Numbered from the stretch's first letter, positions 8,299 to 15,262 are shown. The stretch: 37,456 bases of DNA from Thermoleophilia bacterium (GCA_025936995.1 JAICSH010000018.1:1-37456); one strand, 5' to 3'. Made by a program: numbers and translations. Notes: generated by a model from the sequence alone, not told the origin.

Positions 8299-9843
8299 AT
8301 GGTGGGTCACTGGTTTCACGAGGCGAACGACTTCGCCTCGACTTGGCTGCCGCTGGCGCTGTTCTTGCTGCTGGCGCTGATGGCCTGGCTGCTGTGGAAG
8401 ACCGTCGGGATGATGCCCCGCATCAAGCCCGCGGACCTGAGCCACGGCGCCAAGTCCCAGACGACCTGGTCCGACGTCGCCGGCGTGGAGGAGGTCCGCG
8501 CCGAGCTGATGGAGGTCGTCGACTTCATGCGCGACCCGAAGCGCTTCGAGCGGCTCGGCGCCAAGGTGCCGAAGGGCCTTCTCCTCTACGGGCCGCCGGG
8601 CACCGGCAAGACCCTGCTCGCGAAGGCCGTCGCCCATGAGTCGGGAGCGCACTTCTACAGCGCCTCCGCCTCCTCGTTCGTGGAGATGTTCGCGGGTCTC
8701 GGTGCGGCTCGCATCCGCAAGCTCTTCAACGAGGCGCGCAAGAACGCCCCGGCGATCGTCTTCATCGACGAGCTCGACGCCGTCGGCGCGCAGCGCAGCG
8801 GCCACGGCTTCAACCGCGAGCAGGATCAGACCCTGAACCAGCTTCTCGTCGAGCTCGACGGCTTCGAAGGGGCCGAGCAGGTCGTCGTGATGGGCGCCTC
8901 GAACCGCATCCAGGATCTCGACCCCGCGCTGCTCCGTCCGGGGCGCTTCGACCGGCAGCTGCTCGTGCCGCCGCCCGACCTTGCGGGCCGCGAGGCCATC
9001 CTCCGCGTCCACACGCGTGGCAAGCCGCTCAACATCGACAACATCGATCTCGGACTCGTCGCCCGGCAGACGTCAGGGCTCACCGGCGCCGAGCTCGCGA
9101 ACATCTGCAACGAGGCCGCGATCAAGGCCGGCCGCCGCAGCGATCTGACGATCTCGCAGGCGGACTTCGACTGGGCGCTCGAGCGCGTCGTCGCCGGACT
9201 GCAGCAGCGGAAGGTCCTCACCGAGAAGGAGCGGCGCATCCTCGCCTACCACGAGGGCGGGCATGCGCTCATGGCGCACCTGATGGGCTCCGTCATGGAG
9301 CTGCAGAAGGTGACCATCGTCTCCCGCGGAAATGCGCTCGGCTACGCCTTCTACCTGCCCGAGGAGGACCGCTACCTCCACACGAAGGAGGAGCTCGTCG
9401 ACCGCATGGTCGTAGCCCTCGCCGGTCGCGCCGCGGAGGAGGTCGTGTTCGGCCGTGTCACGAACGGCGCCGCGAACGATCTCGAGAAGGTGACCGAGAT
9501 CGCCCGCTCGATGGTGTTCGAGTGGGGCATGTCCGACATGGTCACGTCGCGGACGATGCGCGCCGACAACTACGCGCTCTCGGAGGCTACGAAGAGCCTG
9601 CGCGACGAGGAGCAGGCCCGGTTGACCGACGGGGCGTACGAGGACGCGGTGCGGCTGCTCGGCAAGCATCGCGTCTCGCTCGACCGCGTCGCCGCTGCCC
9701 TGCTCGAGAAGGAGACGCTCGTCCGGGACGAGCTCCTCGAGCTCATCGCCGACGTCGAGCCCGAGTCGCGGGCGTCCGAATCGGTTGGCGTGCCGCGGGT
9801 CGTTGCGAGCGAGCCGGGCGCCGGCTCGTCCTTTCCGCAGTAG
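8299..9843 (+). CDS. FtsH-like membrane AAA+ zinc metalloprotease, short N-terminus
   Basis: A membrane-anchored ATP-dependent protease of 514 residues. One hydrophobic segment (about residues 14-36) precedes the AAA module. Walker A is GPPGTGKT at 98-105, Walker B is IVFIDELDAVG, and the second region of homology runs from ASNRIQDLDPALLRPGRFDR. The M41 peptidase domain has the zinc site H318-E-G-G-H322 and the third acidic ligand in NGAANDLEKVT. Canonical FtsH has two membrane segments with an extracytoplasmic domain between them and is over 600 residues long; here the first segment and that domain are absent. This suggests an FtsH paralogue with altered substrate selection, with a full-length ftsH expected elsewhere. 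The gene converges on the lipoprotein gene 9 bases away. Confidence 0.88.
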   Translation: MVGHWFHEANDFASTWLPLALFLLLALMAWLLWKTVGMMPRIKPADLSHGAKSQTTWSDVAGVEEVRAELMEVVDFMRDPKRFERLGAKVPKGLLLYGPPGTGKTLLAKAVAHESGAHFYSASASSFVEMFAGLGAARIRKLFNEARKNAPAIVFIDELDAVGAQRSGHGFNREQDQTLNQLLVELDGFEGAEQVVVMGASNRIQDLDPALLRPGRFDRQLLVPPPDLAGREAILRVHTRGKPLNIDNIDLGLVARQTSGLTGAELANICNEAAIKAGRRSDLTISQADFDWALERVVAGLQQRKVLTEKERRILAYHEGGHALMAHLMGSVMELQKVTIVSRGNALGYAFYLPEEDRYLHTKEELVDRMVVALAGRAAEEVVFGRVTNGAANDLEKVTEIARSMVFEWGMSDMVTSRTMRADNYALSEATKSLRDEEQARLTDGAYEDAVRLLGKHRVSLDRVAAALLEKETLVRDELLELIADVEPESRASESVGVPRVVASEPGAGSSFPQ

Positions 9844-9855
9844 CGCCTCGCGCTA
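9841..9855. terminator. Short dyad joining the stop codons of two convergent genes
   Basis: TAGCGC-CTC-GCGCTA is a perfect 6-base inverted repeat. Its left arm begins with the TAG of the FtsH-like gene, and its right arm ends with the reverse complement of the lipoprotein TAG. No T-run follows on either side, so it would be a weak or non-canonical bidirectional terminator. Confidence 0.35.
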
Positions 9856-10542
9856 GCCGCCGAGCTGGGAGATGTCGATCGCGCCCTTGGGCGCCGTAAG
9901 GGAGACCGACTCGTCCCAGTCGCCGAACGTGATCGTCCCGGACTGGCTGCTCTTGCCGCCGACGATCGCCACCGGATACGGCTTGCCGGTCGCGGCGACG
10001 TAGAGCTTGCTGCTGTCGGACGTGTCGCGGATCGCGACGACCTGCTGTCCCTTGTAGGTCGTCTGGCCGTCGTTCGACAGCGTGCCGTGACCCGCGCTGA
10101 TCTTCGCGAACAGGAGAGACACGCTCGTCAGCGGGCCGAACGAGCGAAACCGTCCCTCGTTCACCGACGCCTTGAGCCACTTGCCGTGGATGAGCTGGGC
10201 GATGCCGGCTCCCGCGAAGTGCCGGTAGAAGTCGTCGCTGCCGCGGATGTACGCGGTGTCCCCGATCCGGACGAGGTCGAACTTGAGCCCGCTCGTGGAC
10301 ATCGAGCCCTTCGCCCCCTTGCCGCGCGCCATGTCCAGATCGAGCGTGATGGGCGTCCCGCCGGAGACGATGTCCCCCGAGACGTGCACGCTGCTCGCGT
10401 TCGAGGCCGTCCTCGTGGCGTCCGCGAGGACGCGATTTGCCGGCTTCGACGCCTCGCCGTTCGGCTGCCCGGACTTGCCGTGGCTCCCGCAGCCTGCGAG
10501 GAACGTCGCCGCCAGCAGAAGGGCGAAGGCCGACACGCGCAT
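9853..10542 (-). CDS. LppX/LprG-like lipoprotein
   Basis: A secreted, lipid-anchored protein of 229 residues. The N-terminus MRVSAFALLLAATFLAGCGS is a lipoprotein signal with lipobox L-A-G-C, so Cys18 would be acylated. The mature part contains SNASSVHVSGDIVSGG, ITLDLDMARGKGAKG, DTAYIRGSDDFYRHF and YKGQQVVAIRD. This is the pattern of the actinobacterial LppX/LprAFG family, whose half-barrel fold shelters lipids in the envelope. The family match is by overall layout, not by a decisive motif. I chose ATG 10542 because the signal peptide starts there; an upstream extension of the frame runs over the divergent mce gene and is a shadow. The gene converges with the FtsH-like gene. Confidence 0.72.
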   Translation of the reverse strand: MRVSAFALLLAATFLAGCGSHGKSGQPNGEASKPANRVLADATRTASNASSVHVSGDIVSGGTPITLDLDMARGKGAKGSMSTSGLKFDLVRIGDTAYIRGSDDFYRHFAGAGIAQLIHGKWLKASVNEGRFRSFGPLTSVSLLFAKISAGHGTLSNDGQTTYKGQQVVAIRDTSDSSKLYVAATGKPYPVAIVGGKSSQSGTITFGDWDESVSLTAPKGAIDISQLGG

Positions 10543-10563
10543 CGTCGCCGCGAGTCTTTCAAA

Positions 10564-10569
10564 TACGAT
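10564..10569 (+). promoter_or_regulatory. -10-like hexamer TACGAT before mce
   Basis: TACGAT is followed by six bases and then the mce ATG at 10576, with no ribosome binding site in the 33-base gap to the divergent lipoprotein start. It is another candidate leaderless promoter. Confidence 0.45.
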
Positions 10570-10575
10570 CGCCAC

Positions 10576-10983
10576 ATGGAGACGCCCAGCTCGGTGCACC
10601 ACGTCGGTCTCGCGGTCGAAGATCTCGACGGCGCGCTCGACACGTACGAGCGTCTCTTCGGAGCGCGGCTCGAGCACCGCTCGCGCGTCGAGGAGCAGGG
10701 CGTCGAGGCGGCGTCGATCCGGGTCGGCGAGAGCCGGCTCGAGCTTCTGGGCGCGCTTCGGGAGGACACGCCGGTGGGGCGCTTCCTGGCGAAGCGCGGC
10801 CCCGGGATGCACCACGTCGCCTACGAGGTCGAGAACATCGCCGCCGTGCTCGCGCAGCTCTCGGAGGCGGGCGCCGAGCTGATCGACGAGACGCCGAGGC
10901 GGGGGATGTTCGGCCTCGAGGTCGCCTTCGTGCATCCTGATTCCGTCCACGGCGTTCTCTCCGAGGTCGTGTCAGTTGGCTGA
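10576..10983 (+). CDS. mce: methylmalonyl-CoA epimerase
   Basis: Interconverts (R)- and (S)-methylmalonyl-CoA, linking propionyl-CoA carboxylation to the B12-dependent mutase. It has 135 residues in the glyoxalase/VOC fold with two beta-alpha-beta-beta-beta halves. The first half starts HHVGLAVEDLDGALDTYERLFG, and the metal ligands His8, Glu/Gln of the first half and His in GMHHVAYEVENI are in place. The second half includes LIDETPRRGMFGLEVAFVHPDSVHGVLSE. Length and motifs are those of bacterial epimerases. The stop lies 8 bases into the next small gene. No mutase subunit is adjacent. Confidence 0.9.
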   Translation: METPSSVHHVGLAVEDLDGALDTYERLFGARLEHRSRVEEQGVEAASIRVGESRLELLGALREDTPVGRFLAKRGPGMHHVAYEVENIAAVLAQLSEAGAELIDETPRRGMFGLEVAFVHPDSVHGVLSEVVSVG

Positions 10984-11209
10984 CGAGCGCGTGCGGATCG
11001 AGCTCGGCTTCGCGGGCGGCCAGATCGTGGGCAGCTTCGTCGAGGCGCGCTCGGCGGACGAGCTCGAGGCGTCCCTCAGCTCGACCGGGGCCGGGAAGCC
11101 TGTCGTCGTGCTCGAGACCGAGGACGGCCCGCTCCATGTGGTGGTCGCCCACGTCGCGTACTACAAGCGAATCGTGCGCGCCGGCCGGGTCGGGTTTGGC
11201 TCCGCCTAG
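10976..11209 (+). CDS. small hypothetical protein cotranslated with mce
   Basis: A protein of 77 residues that I do not recognise. It is predicted soluble and beta-rich: it alternates charged and hydrophobic residues (RVRIELGFAGGQIVGSFVE, KPVVVLETEDGPLHVVVAHVAYYKRIVRAG). The pattern suggests a small beta-sheet protein, perhaps binding a ligand or partner. I took TTG 10976 because it overlaps the mce stop by 8 bases, as other coupled genes here do; GTG 10991 is the alternative. A role near methylmalonyl-CoA metabolism is only suggested by position. Confidence 0.6.
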   Translation: MADERVRIELGFAGGQIVGSFVEARSADELEASLSSTGAGKPVVVLETEDGPLHVVVAHVAYYKRIVRAGRVGFGSA

Positions 11210-11268
11210 CGCGCAGCGCGCGGCGCCGGGAGTTAGCTTGGGTGGGGTCTCGGGGAAATGACGGGGGG

Positions 11269-11859
11269 ATGAGTTCCCCCGCAGAGCGGCCCCCCGCGCG
11301 CGAGTCGATCGAGCACGTGCGTGAGCTGGTCGCACGCGGCCAGCAGGGCGATCGCGACGCGCTCGAGGAGCTGTATCTCACCCACTTCGACCGGATCTAC
11401 AGCTACCTCCACGTCAGCGTCGGCAACCGCCACGACGCCGAGGACCTCACGACGCAGACGTTCCTGAAGATGCTCGAGAAGATCGGCAGCTTCAAGTGGC
11501 AGTCGGCGCCGTTCTCGGCGTGGCTCTTCCGGATCGCACACAACCTCGCGATGGACCACTTCCGAGCGCGCCGTCGCTGGCAGCCTGAGGAGGAGGTGCC
11601 CGAGCCGCCGGGAGAGGAGGAGCCGTCCGCCGAGCTCGTCGCGATGCGGTCGATCGGCCGCGAGTCGATGCTCAAGCTCATCGAGGGCCTCTCCCCCGAG
11701 CAGCAGCAGGTGCTCACCCTGAAGTTCGTCTTCAACCTCCCGAACGCGGAGGTGGCGACGATCCTCGACAAGACGGAGGGCGCGATCAAGTCGCTCCAGC
11801 ACCGCGCGCTCGTCTCTCTGCAGAAGCAGATCGAACGTCACGAGGTCCAACCCGGCTAG
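11269..11859 (+). CDS. ECF-type RNA polymerase sigma-70 family factor
   Basis: An alternative sigma factor of 196 residues. Region 2 is seen in ALEELYLTHFDRIYSYLHVSVGNRHDAEDLTTQTFLKMLEKIGSFKW and in the FSAWLFRIAHNLAMDHFRARRR that follows, which contacts the -10 element and core polymerase. An acidic linker (EEEVPEPPGEEEPS) joins it to region 4, LSPEQQQVLTLKFVFNLPNAEVATILDKTEGAIKSLQHRALVSL, a helix-turn-helix for the -35 element. Sigma-3 is absent, which marks it as group 4. ATG 11269 follows a G-rich ribosome binding site. No anti-sigma gene is adjacent; the next gene is a GTPase, so control may be by a partner elsewhere or by transcription. Confidence 0.88.
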   Translation: MSSPAERPPARESIEHVRELVARGQQGDRDALEELYLTHFDRIYSYLHVSVGNRHDAEDLTTQTFLKMLEKIGSFKWQSAPFSAWLFRIAHNLAMDHFRARRRWQPEEEVPEPPGEEEPSAELVAMRSIGRESMLKLIEGLSPEQQQVLTLKFVFNLPNAEVATILDKTEGAIKSLQHRALVSLQKQIERHEVQPG

Positions 11860-11862
11860 CCT
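11857..11862 (+). promoter_or_regulatory. -10-like hexamer TAGCCT before the YchF-like gene
   Basis: TAGCCT overlaps the stop codon of the sigma factor gene and sits six bases before GTG 11869, suggesting a separate leaderless transcript for the downstream gene. Confidence 0.4.
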
Positions 11863-11868
11863 CCGCGC

Positions 11869-12792
11869 GTGGCGCTGGAGGTCGGGATCGTCGGGCTGCC
11901 GAGCTCGGGCAAGACGACGCTGTTTCGCGCGTTGACGCGCGCGGAGACGCACGGCTCCGGCAAGGAGCACGTCGGGATGGCCCAGATCCCGGACGAGCGG
12001 CTCGACCGGCTCGCCGCGACGGTGGGCGCACGGAAGCTCACGCCGGCCGCCGTCCGGGTCGTCGACGTGCCGGGGACCGGCCCGGCCCTGCTCGGGAACC
12101 TGCGACAGGTCGACGCGCTGCTCGTCGTCCTCGACGGCTTCTCCGGCACCCGGGTTCCGGCCGACGACCTCGAGACGCTGAAGCTCGAGCTCCTCGTCGC
12201 CGACCGCGACCACGTCGAGCGCCGGCTGGAGCGCGTCGCGAAGCAGGCGAAATCGGGGGACGCGCGCCTCAAGGCGGAAGCCGCAGACCTCGAGCGGCTC
12301 CTCGCGCATCTCGACGCCGAGAGAACGCTCGCAGAGTGGGAGGGCGAGCTGCCGCCGGAGCTCGATCCGCTCACGACGAAGCCGTTGCTCGAGCTGGTGA
12401 ACGGCGGCGACGGAATCGACCTCCAGCTCGAGGCGGAGCTCTCGGAGCTGCCGCCTGACGAGGCCGCGGAGTTCCGGGGCGGTGGCGAGTCGGCGCTCGG
12501 CGAGGTCGTGCGGAGGCTCGCGGACACGCTCGACCTGATCACGTTCTTCACCGCGGGCGAGAAGGAGACGAGGGCATGGACGCTCCGCCGCGGCGAGTCG
12601 GCGCTCGATGCAGCGGAGACGATCCACTCGGACATCGCTCGCGGGTTCATCCGGTCCGAGGTCGTGCGCTGGGACGACCTCGTGGAGGCGGGCGGCCACG
12701 CGGAGGCGGCGCGGGCGGGCAAGCAGCGGCTCGAGGGGAAGACGTACGTCGTCGAGGACGGCGACGTCCTCAACATCCGCTTCAACGTCTAG
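11869..12792 (+). CDS. YchF/Obg-like ATPase, shortened and divergent
   Basis: A 307-residue member of the YchF branch of translation-factor GTPases; standard YchF is about 360. The P-loop is [11 protein letters not shown]. The C-terminal third is clearly Ych[48 protein letters not shown] and a TGS-domain end [19 protein letters not shown]. Two parts differ. The switch II/G3 stretch is compressed to [22 protein letters not shown]. The strand that normally carries N-x-x-E for adenine selection reads [10 protein letters not shown]. It may therefore have altered nucleotide preference or lack hydrolysis, and a standard ychF probably exists elsewhere. A role in ribosome-linked stress control is inferred from family only. 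Confidence 0.8.
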   Translation: MALEVGIVGLPSSGKTTLFRALTRAETHGSGKEHVGMAQIPDERLDRLAATVGARKLTPAAVRVVDVPGTGPALLGNLRQVDALLVVLDGFSGTRVPADDLETLKLELLVADRDHVERRLERVAKQAKSGDARLKAEAADLERLLAHLDAERTLAEWEGELPPELDPLTTKPLLELVNGGDGIDLQLEAELSELPPDEAAEFRGGGESALGEVVRRLADTLDLITFFTAGEKETRAWTLRRGESALDAAETIHSDIARGFIRSEVVRWDDLVEAGGHAEAARAGKQRLEGKTYVVEDGDVLNIRFNV

Positions 12793-12805
12793 CGCCGGCA
12801 AGGGC

Positions 12806-12831
12806 GCCGGCGGGTCGTACGCCCCGCCGGC
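12806..12831. terminator. Perfect 9-base hairpin between the YchF-like gene and the Cys-rich peptide gene
   Basis: GCCGGCGGG (12806-12814) pairs perfectly with CCCGCCGGC (12823-12831) across an 8-base loop. It lies 13 bases after the YchF-like stop and 9 bases after the stop of the minus-strand Cys-rich peptide, so it can end both transcripts. There is no T-run, as is common in high-GC actinobacteria. Confidence 0.6.
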
Positions 12832-12840
12832 ATGCGCCGC

Positions 12841-12906
12841 TCAGCAGCAGCAGTTCTCGTCGCAGCCGCACTCCTCGGTGCAGCCTTCGCAACATGCTCC
12901 GCGCAT
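12841..12906 (-). CDS. 21-residue Cys-rich metallothionein-like peptide, divergent from arsR
   Basis: A very short frame reading ATG to TGA on the minus strand. It encodes 21 residues, eight of them Cys (positions 5, 6, 9, 13, 15, 19, 20, 21) and five acidic, with C-C, C-x2-C, C-x-C and C-C-C clusters. This composition is that of a thiolate metal-binding peptide. Three facts support expression. A strong AAAGGAGG ribosome binding site is at 12918-12911, four bases before the ATG. A TATACT -10 (12943-12938) lies upstream. A perfect hairpin lies 9 bases after the stop. It is divergent from arsR-arsC across a promoter with two dyads, so arsenic or metal control is likely. Binding As(III) or a soft metal is inference; I know no described family for this exact peptide. 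Confidence 0.7.
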   Translation of the reverse strand: MRGACCEGCTEECGCDENCCC

Positions 12907-12919
12907 CGTTCCTCCTTTC

Positions 12920-12958
12920 ATCGATCGACGTCGATGCAGTATATTGAGATCCGTCGAT
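12920..12958. promoter_or_regulatory. Candidate ArsR operator pair in a divergent promoter
   Basis: Two dyads of the same design are present: ATCGA-N6-TCGAT at 12920-12935 and ATTGA-N6-TCGAT at 12943-12958, 23 bases centre to centre. Between and over them lie TATATT (12940-12945, plus strand, toward arsR) and TATACT (12943-12938, minus strand, toward the Cys-rich peptide). The second dyad reaches the arsR start codon. A winged-helix ArsR dimer on either dyad would block both promoters. ArsR-family binding to such imperfect dyads is established; binding here is inferred. Confidence 0.6.
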
Positions 12959-13274
12959 GAAGATGCTCCCTGTTCTCTGCTGCGGTCCCGCGACGGAGCC
13001 GCTCGATCCCGAGTCGAGCGAGACCCTCGCGGCTCGCTTCCGGGCTCTCGCGGATCCGACGCGTGTCGCGATCGTCAACCGGCTCGCCTCCGCCGACGAG
13101 TGCTGCGTCTGCGACCTCAACGCCGCGTTCGAGCTCTCCCAGCCGACGATCTCGCATCACCTGAAGGTGCTGCGCGACGCCGGCCTCGTCGAGTCGAGTC
13201 GCCGCGGGACGTGGGCGTACTACCGGCTCGTCCCCGACGCCGTGAGTGAGCTGCGGCATACGCTCGGAGGATGA
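12957..13274 (+). CDS. arsR: ArsR/SmtB-family metalloregulatory repressor
   Basis: A 105-residue winged-helix repressor that leaves DNA when it binds As(III) or a related metal. The core is LAARFRALADPTRVAIVNRLASADECCVCDLNAAFELSQPTISHHLKVLRDAGLV, with the SQPTISHHLKVLR recognition helix and a SSRRGTWAYYRL wing. The inducer site is visible: Cys49, Cys50 and Cys52 in the E-C-C-V-C-D-L alpha-3 motif, plus an N-terminal Cys8-Cys9 pair. An N-terminal Cys pair plus an alpha-3 Cys is the arsenite site described for Corynebacterium ArsR, so As(III) or Sb(III) is the likely inducer. There is no ribosome binding site and the -10-like TATATT ends 11 bases before ATG, so the mRNA is nearly leaderless. 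ATGA overlap with arsC. Confidence 0.9.
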   Translation: MKMLPVLCCGPATEPLDPESSETLAARFRALADPTRVAIVNRLASADECCVCDLNAAFELSQPTISHHLKVLRDAGLVESSRRGTWAYYRLVPDAVSELRHTLGG

Positions 13275-13639
13275 AGGCCCTCTTCGTCTGCGTCGAGAAC
13301 GCGGGCCGCTCGCAGATCGCCCAGGCGCTGTATGAGCGCCGCGGCGGCGAGGCGCGATCGGCAGGCTCGCGGCCCGCGACCGAACTCCACGAAGCGGTCG
13401 TCGAGACGCTCGAGGAGGTGGGGATCGACGTCTCCGGGCGCGTCCCCAGAGCGCTCGAGCGCGAGGACGTCGAATGGGCCGATCTTGTCGTGACGATGGG
13501 CTGCGGCGACGCCTGTCCGGTGCTCCCGGGCAAGGAGTACCTCGACTGGAACCTGCCCGATCCGGCCGGGCTCTGCCTCGAAGAAGTGCGGGAGCTGCGA
13601 GCGGTGATCGAGCAGCGGGTATCTAGCCTGCCGATATGA
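13271..13639 (+). CDS. arsC: arsenate reductase of the low-molecular-weight phosphatase fold
   Basis: Reduces arsenate to arsenite in the cytosol. It has 122 residues, with the phosphatase P-loop C7-V-E-N-A-G-R13-S14 at the start. The general acid Asp97 is in NLPDPAG, and a thiol segment M-G-C78-G-D-A-C82-P lies between. The three Cys suggest an intramolecular disulfide relay resolved by thioredoxin; a mycothiol/mycoredoxin route, common in actinobacteria, is the alternative. The ATG overlaps the arsR TGA. No arsenite exporter (acr3 or arsB) is in the window, which makes the divergent Cys-rich peptide a candidate sink for the product. The last 17 bases overlap the convergent transporter gene. 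Confidence 0.88.
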   Translation: MKALFVCVENAGRSQIAQALYERRGGEARSAGSRPATELHEAVVETLEEVGIDVSGRVPRALEREDVEWADLVVTMGCGDACPVLPGKEYLDWNLPDPAGLCLEEVRELRAVIEQRVSSLPI

Positions 13640-14462
13640 GCGCGACGCCGGCCAGGGCGATCGCGACTCCTGCAAGCTGAGGACGGGCGATCCGCTCCGC
13701 GAGGACGAAGCGCGCGAGCGCGACGAGCACCACCGGGTAGAGCGATCCCAGCACCGAGACGACGCTGATGAGCCCGTGTCGCGCTGAGGCGCCGTAGAGC
13801 AGGTTCGCCCCGGTGTCGAAGAGGCCCGCCGCGACGATGACCGGCAGCGTCGGGCGCAGCCGGGCGGTCGACGGCCGGAGGAGAAGGGCGGCGAGCAGGA
13901 CGATCGGCACGACCGTCAGCCGGAGGCTGAGCGTGCCCCAGACCACGCCTGCCTGCGAGACGCGGTTGAGGCCGAGAATCGACCCTCCGAAGCCGAGCGC
14001 GGCGAATAGCGCGAGCCCCACGCCGGTCGCGATCTTCCGGCCCGCGCCCTCGGGCAGCGGCTCGAGCGACGCGGCCACGACACCGGCGACCGCGACGATG
14101 ATTCCGACCGCCTGCAGGACGGAAGGCCGTTCGCCGCGCGCGAGTCCGTAGGCGATCGGAACGACGGCGCCGGTTGCCGAGATCGGCCCGACGATCCCCA
14201 TCGTCCCGACGGCGAGTGCGCGGTAGAACGACCCCAGGCCGAGGGCGCCCATGACGCCCGCGAACGCTCCCCACGCGAGCTCGCGGCCGCTCGGAGGATG
14301 CGCCTGGGTCGCGAGGGCCATCGCGCCGACGAGCACGAGCCCGGCGCCCTGCGACACGACGAGCACCCAGACGACCTGGACACGGCGCGTGCCGATGCCG
14401 CCGCCGAAGTCGGCGATGCCCCACGAGAGGCTCGCGGCGAGCGCGAGTGCGACGCCGATCAA
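13623..14462 (-). CDS. EamA/DMT-family transporter
   Basis: An inner-membrane protein of 279 residues with about ten hydrophobic segments in two related halves, the EamA (drug/metabolite transporter) layout. Visible features include ALAASLSWGIADFGGGIGTRR at the start, SFYRALAVGTMGIVGPISATGAVVPIAYGLARGERP at the end of the first half, and VSVLGSLYPVVLVALARFVLAERI in the second half. Substrate is unknown; families of this type export amino acids, metabolites or drugs. The TTG at 14462 overlaps the stop of the upstream HD gene in a TTGA, so they form a two-gene operon. The 3' end overlaps arsC by 17 bases in the convergent direction. A link to arsenic is not supported by any motif. Confidence 0.82.
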   Translation of the reverse strand: MIGVALALAASLSWGIADFGGGIGTRRVQVVWVLVVSQGAGLVLVGAMALATQAHPPSGRELAWGAFAGVMGALGLGSFYRALAVGTMGIVGPISATGAVVPIAYGLARGERPSVLQAVGIIVAVAGVVAASLEPLPEGAGRKIATGVGLALFAALGFGGSILGLNRVSQAGVVWGTLSLRLTVVPIVLLAALLLRPSTARLRPTLPVIVAAGLFDTGANLLYGASARHGLISVVSVLGSLYPVVLVALARFVLAERIARPQLAGVAIALAGVALISAG

Positions 14463-15262
14463 TCCGGCACGGGGCGGGTCGCCGCGACGGCGTCGAGCTG
14501 GTTCGCGTGGTAGAGGACTGCTGCCTCCGCGGTGCGGGCGGCGCGCGGGTCGTGGTGGCAGGCCACCGCGTGCAGCAGCTCCGCCGGGGCGCCGAGCTCC
14601 TCGAGGGAACGGAGCCCGAGATGGACGTGGCCGAGCAGGCGTCCCTCCTCGGTCGGCGCGAAGACGGGCGGGCGGCCGAGCTCGCGCGTCCGGCCGACGT
14701 CGTGGACCAGCGCGGCGGCGAGCAGCAGGTCGGCGCGGAGGCGCGGGTGGATCTGGGCGAGCTCGCGGCAGAGCGTCGCGACGCCGACCGTGTGCTCGAG
14801 CAGCCCGCCGGCGTAGGAGTGGTGGCCTTCGGGCGTGGCCGGATACGACCGGAGCGGTGCCTCGGCGAGCGCTCGGGAGACGACGTTGCGAAGCCCCTCG
14901 TCGTGCACCTCGGAGACGAGGAACTCGAGGAAGCCCTCCAGCTCGTTCGCGTCGCGGCGAAGACCGGGGGTCAGTCCCGCGGGATCGACGCCGTCCGCGG
15001 CCTCCAGCGTCCTCACCTCGACCTGGAGCTTGTTGCGGAACCGCTCGACGCGACCGAGCACATGGACGGCGTCCCCCGCCTCGAAGCGTCCGTCGAGCAG
15101 GTCGACGTCGTTCCAGACGCGCGCTCCGATCCGGCCACTCGTGTCGACGAGCTCGAGCGCGAGGTACGTCGACCCGTTGCGCGTCCGTAAGCGCTCCTTC
15201 CGCGCGACGGCGTAGACGCCCTCCACGGTGCGGTTCTCCTCCAGTTCGGCGATCGTGGTCAC
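14459..15262 (-). CDS. YhaM-like OB-fold/HD-domain 3'-5' exoribonuclease
   Basis: A 267-residue soluble protein with an N-terminal OB-fold nucleic-acid binding domain (about 10-85; TYLALELVDTSGRIGARVWNDVD, GRVERFRNKLQVEVRTLE). A C-terminal HD-superfamily metal phosphohydrolase domain follows, with metal ligands in GHHSYAGGLLEHTVG, the HD pair in LLAAALVHDVGRT and GHVHLG, and the closing ACHHDPR. This arrangement matches YhaM/CbfI, which degrade RNA or DNA from the 3' end. Length is somewhat under the ~310 residues of Bacillus YhaM. It starts at GTG 15262 and is followed by the DMT transporter with a four-base overlap. Confidence 0.82.
   Translation of the reverse strand: MTTIAELEENRTVEGVYAVARKERLRTRNGSTYLALELVDTSGRIGARVWNDVDLLDGRFEAGDAVHVLGRVERFRNKLQVEVRTLEAADGVDPAGLTPGLRRDANELEGFLEFLVSEVHDEGLRNVVSRALAEAPLRSYPATPEGHHSYAGGLLEHTVGVATLCRELAQIHPRLRADLLLAAALVHDVGRTRELGRPPVFAPTEEGRLLGHVHLGLRSLEELGAPAELLHAVACHHDPRAARTAEAAVLYHANQLDAVAATRPVPD

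Noticed and set aside
13623-14462. The EamA transporter as an arsenite exporter for the ars locus
   Set aside because: It is convergent to arsC, pairs with the HD nuclease gene, and lacks Acr3/ArsB features such as the conserved Cys of Acr3.
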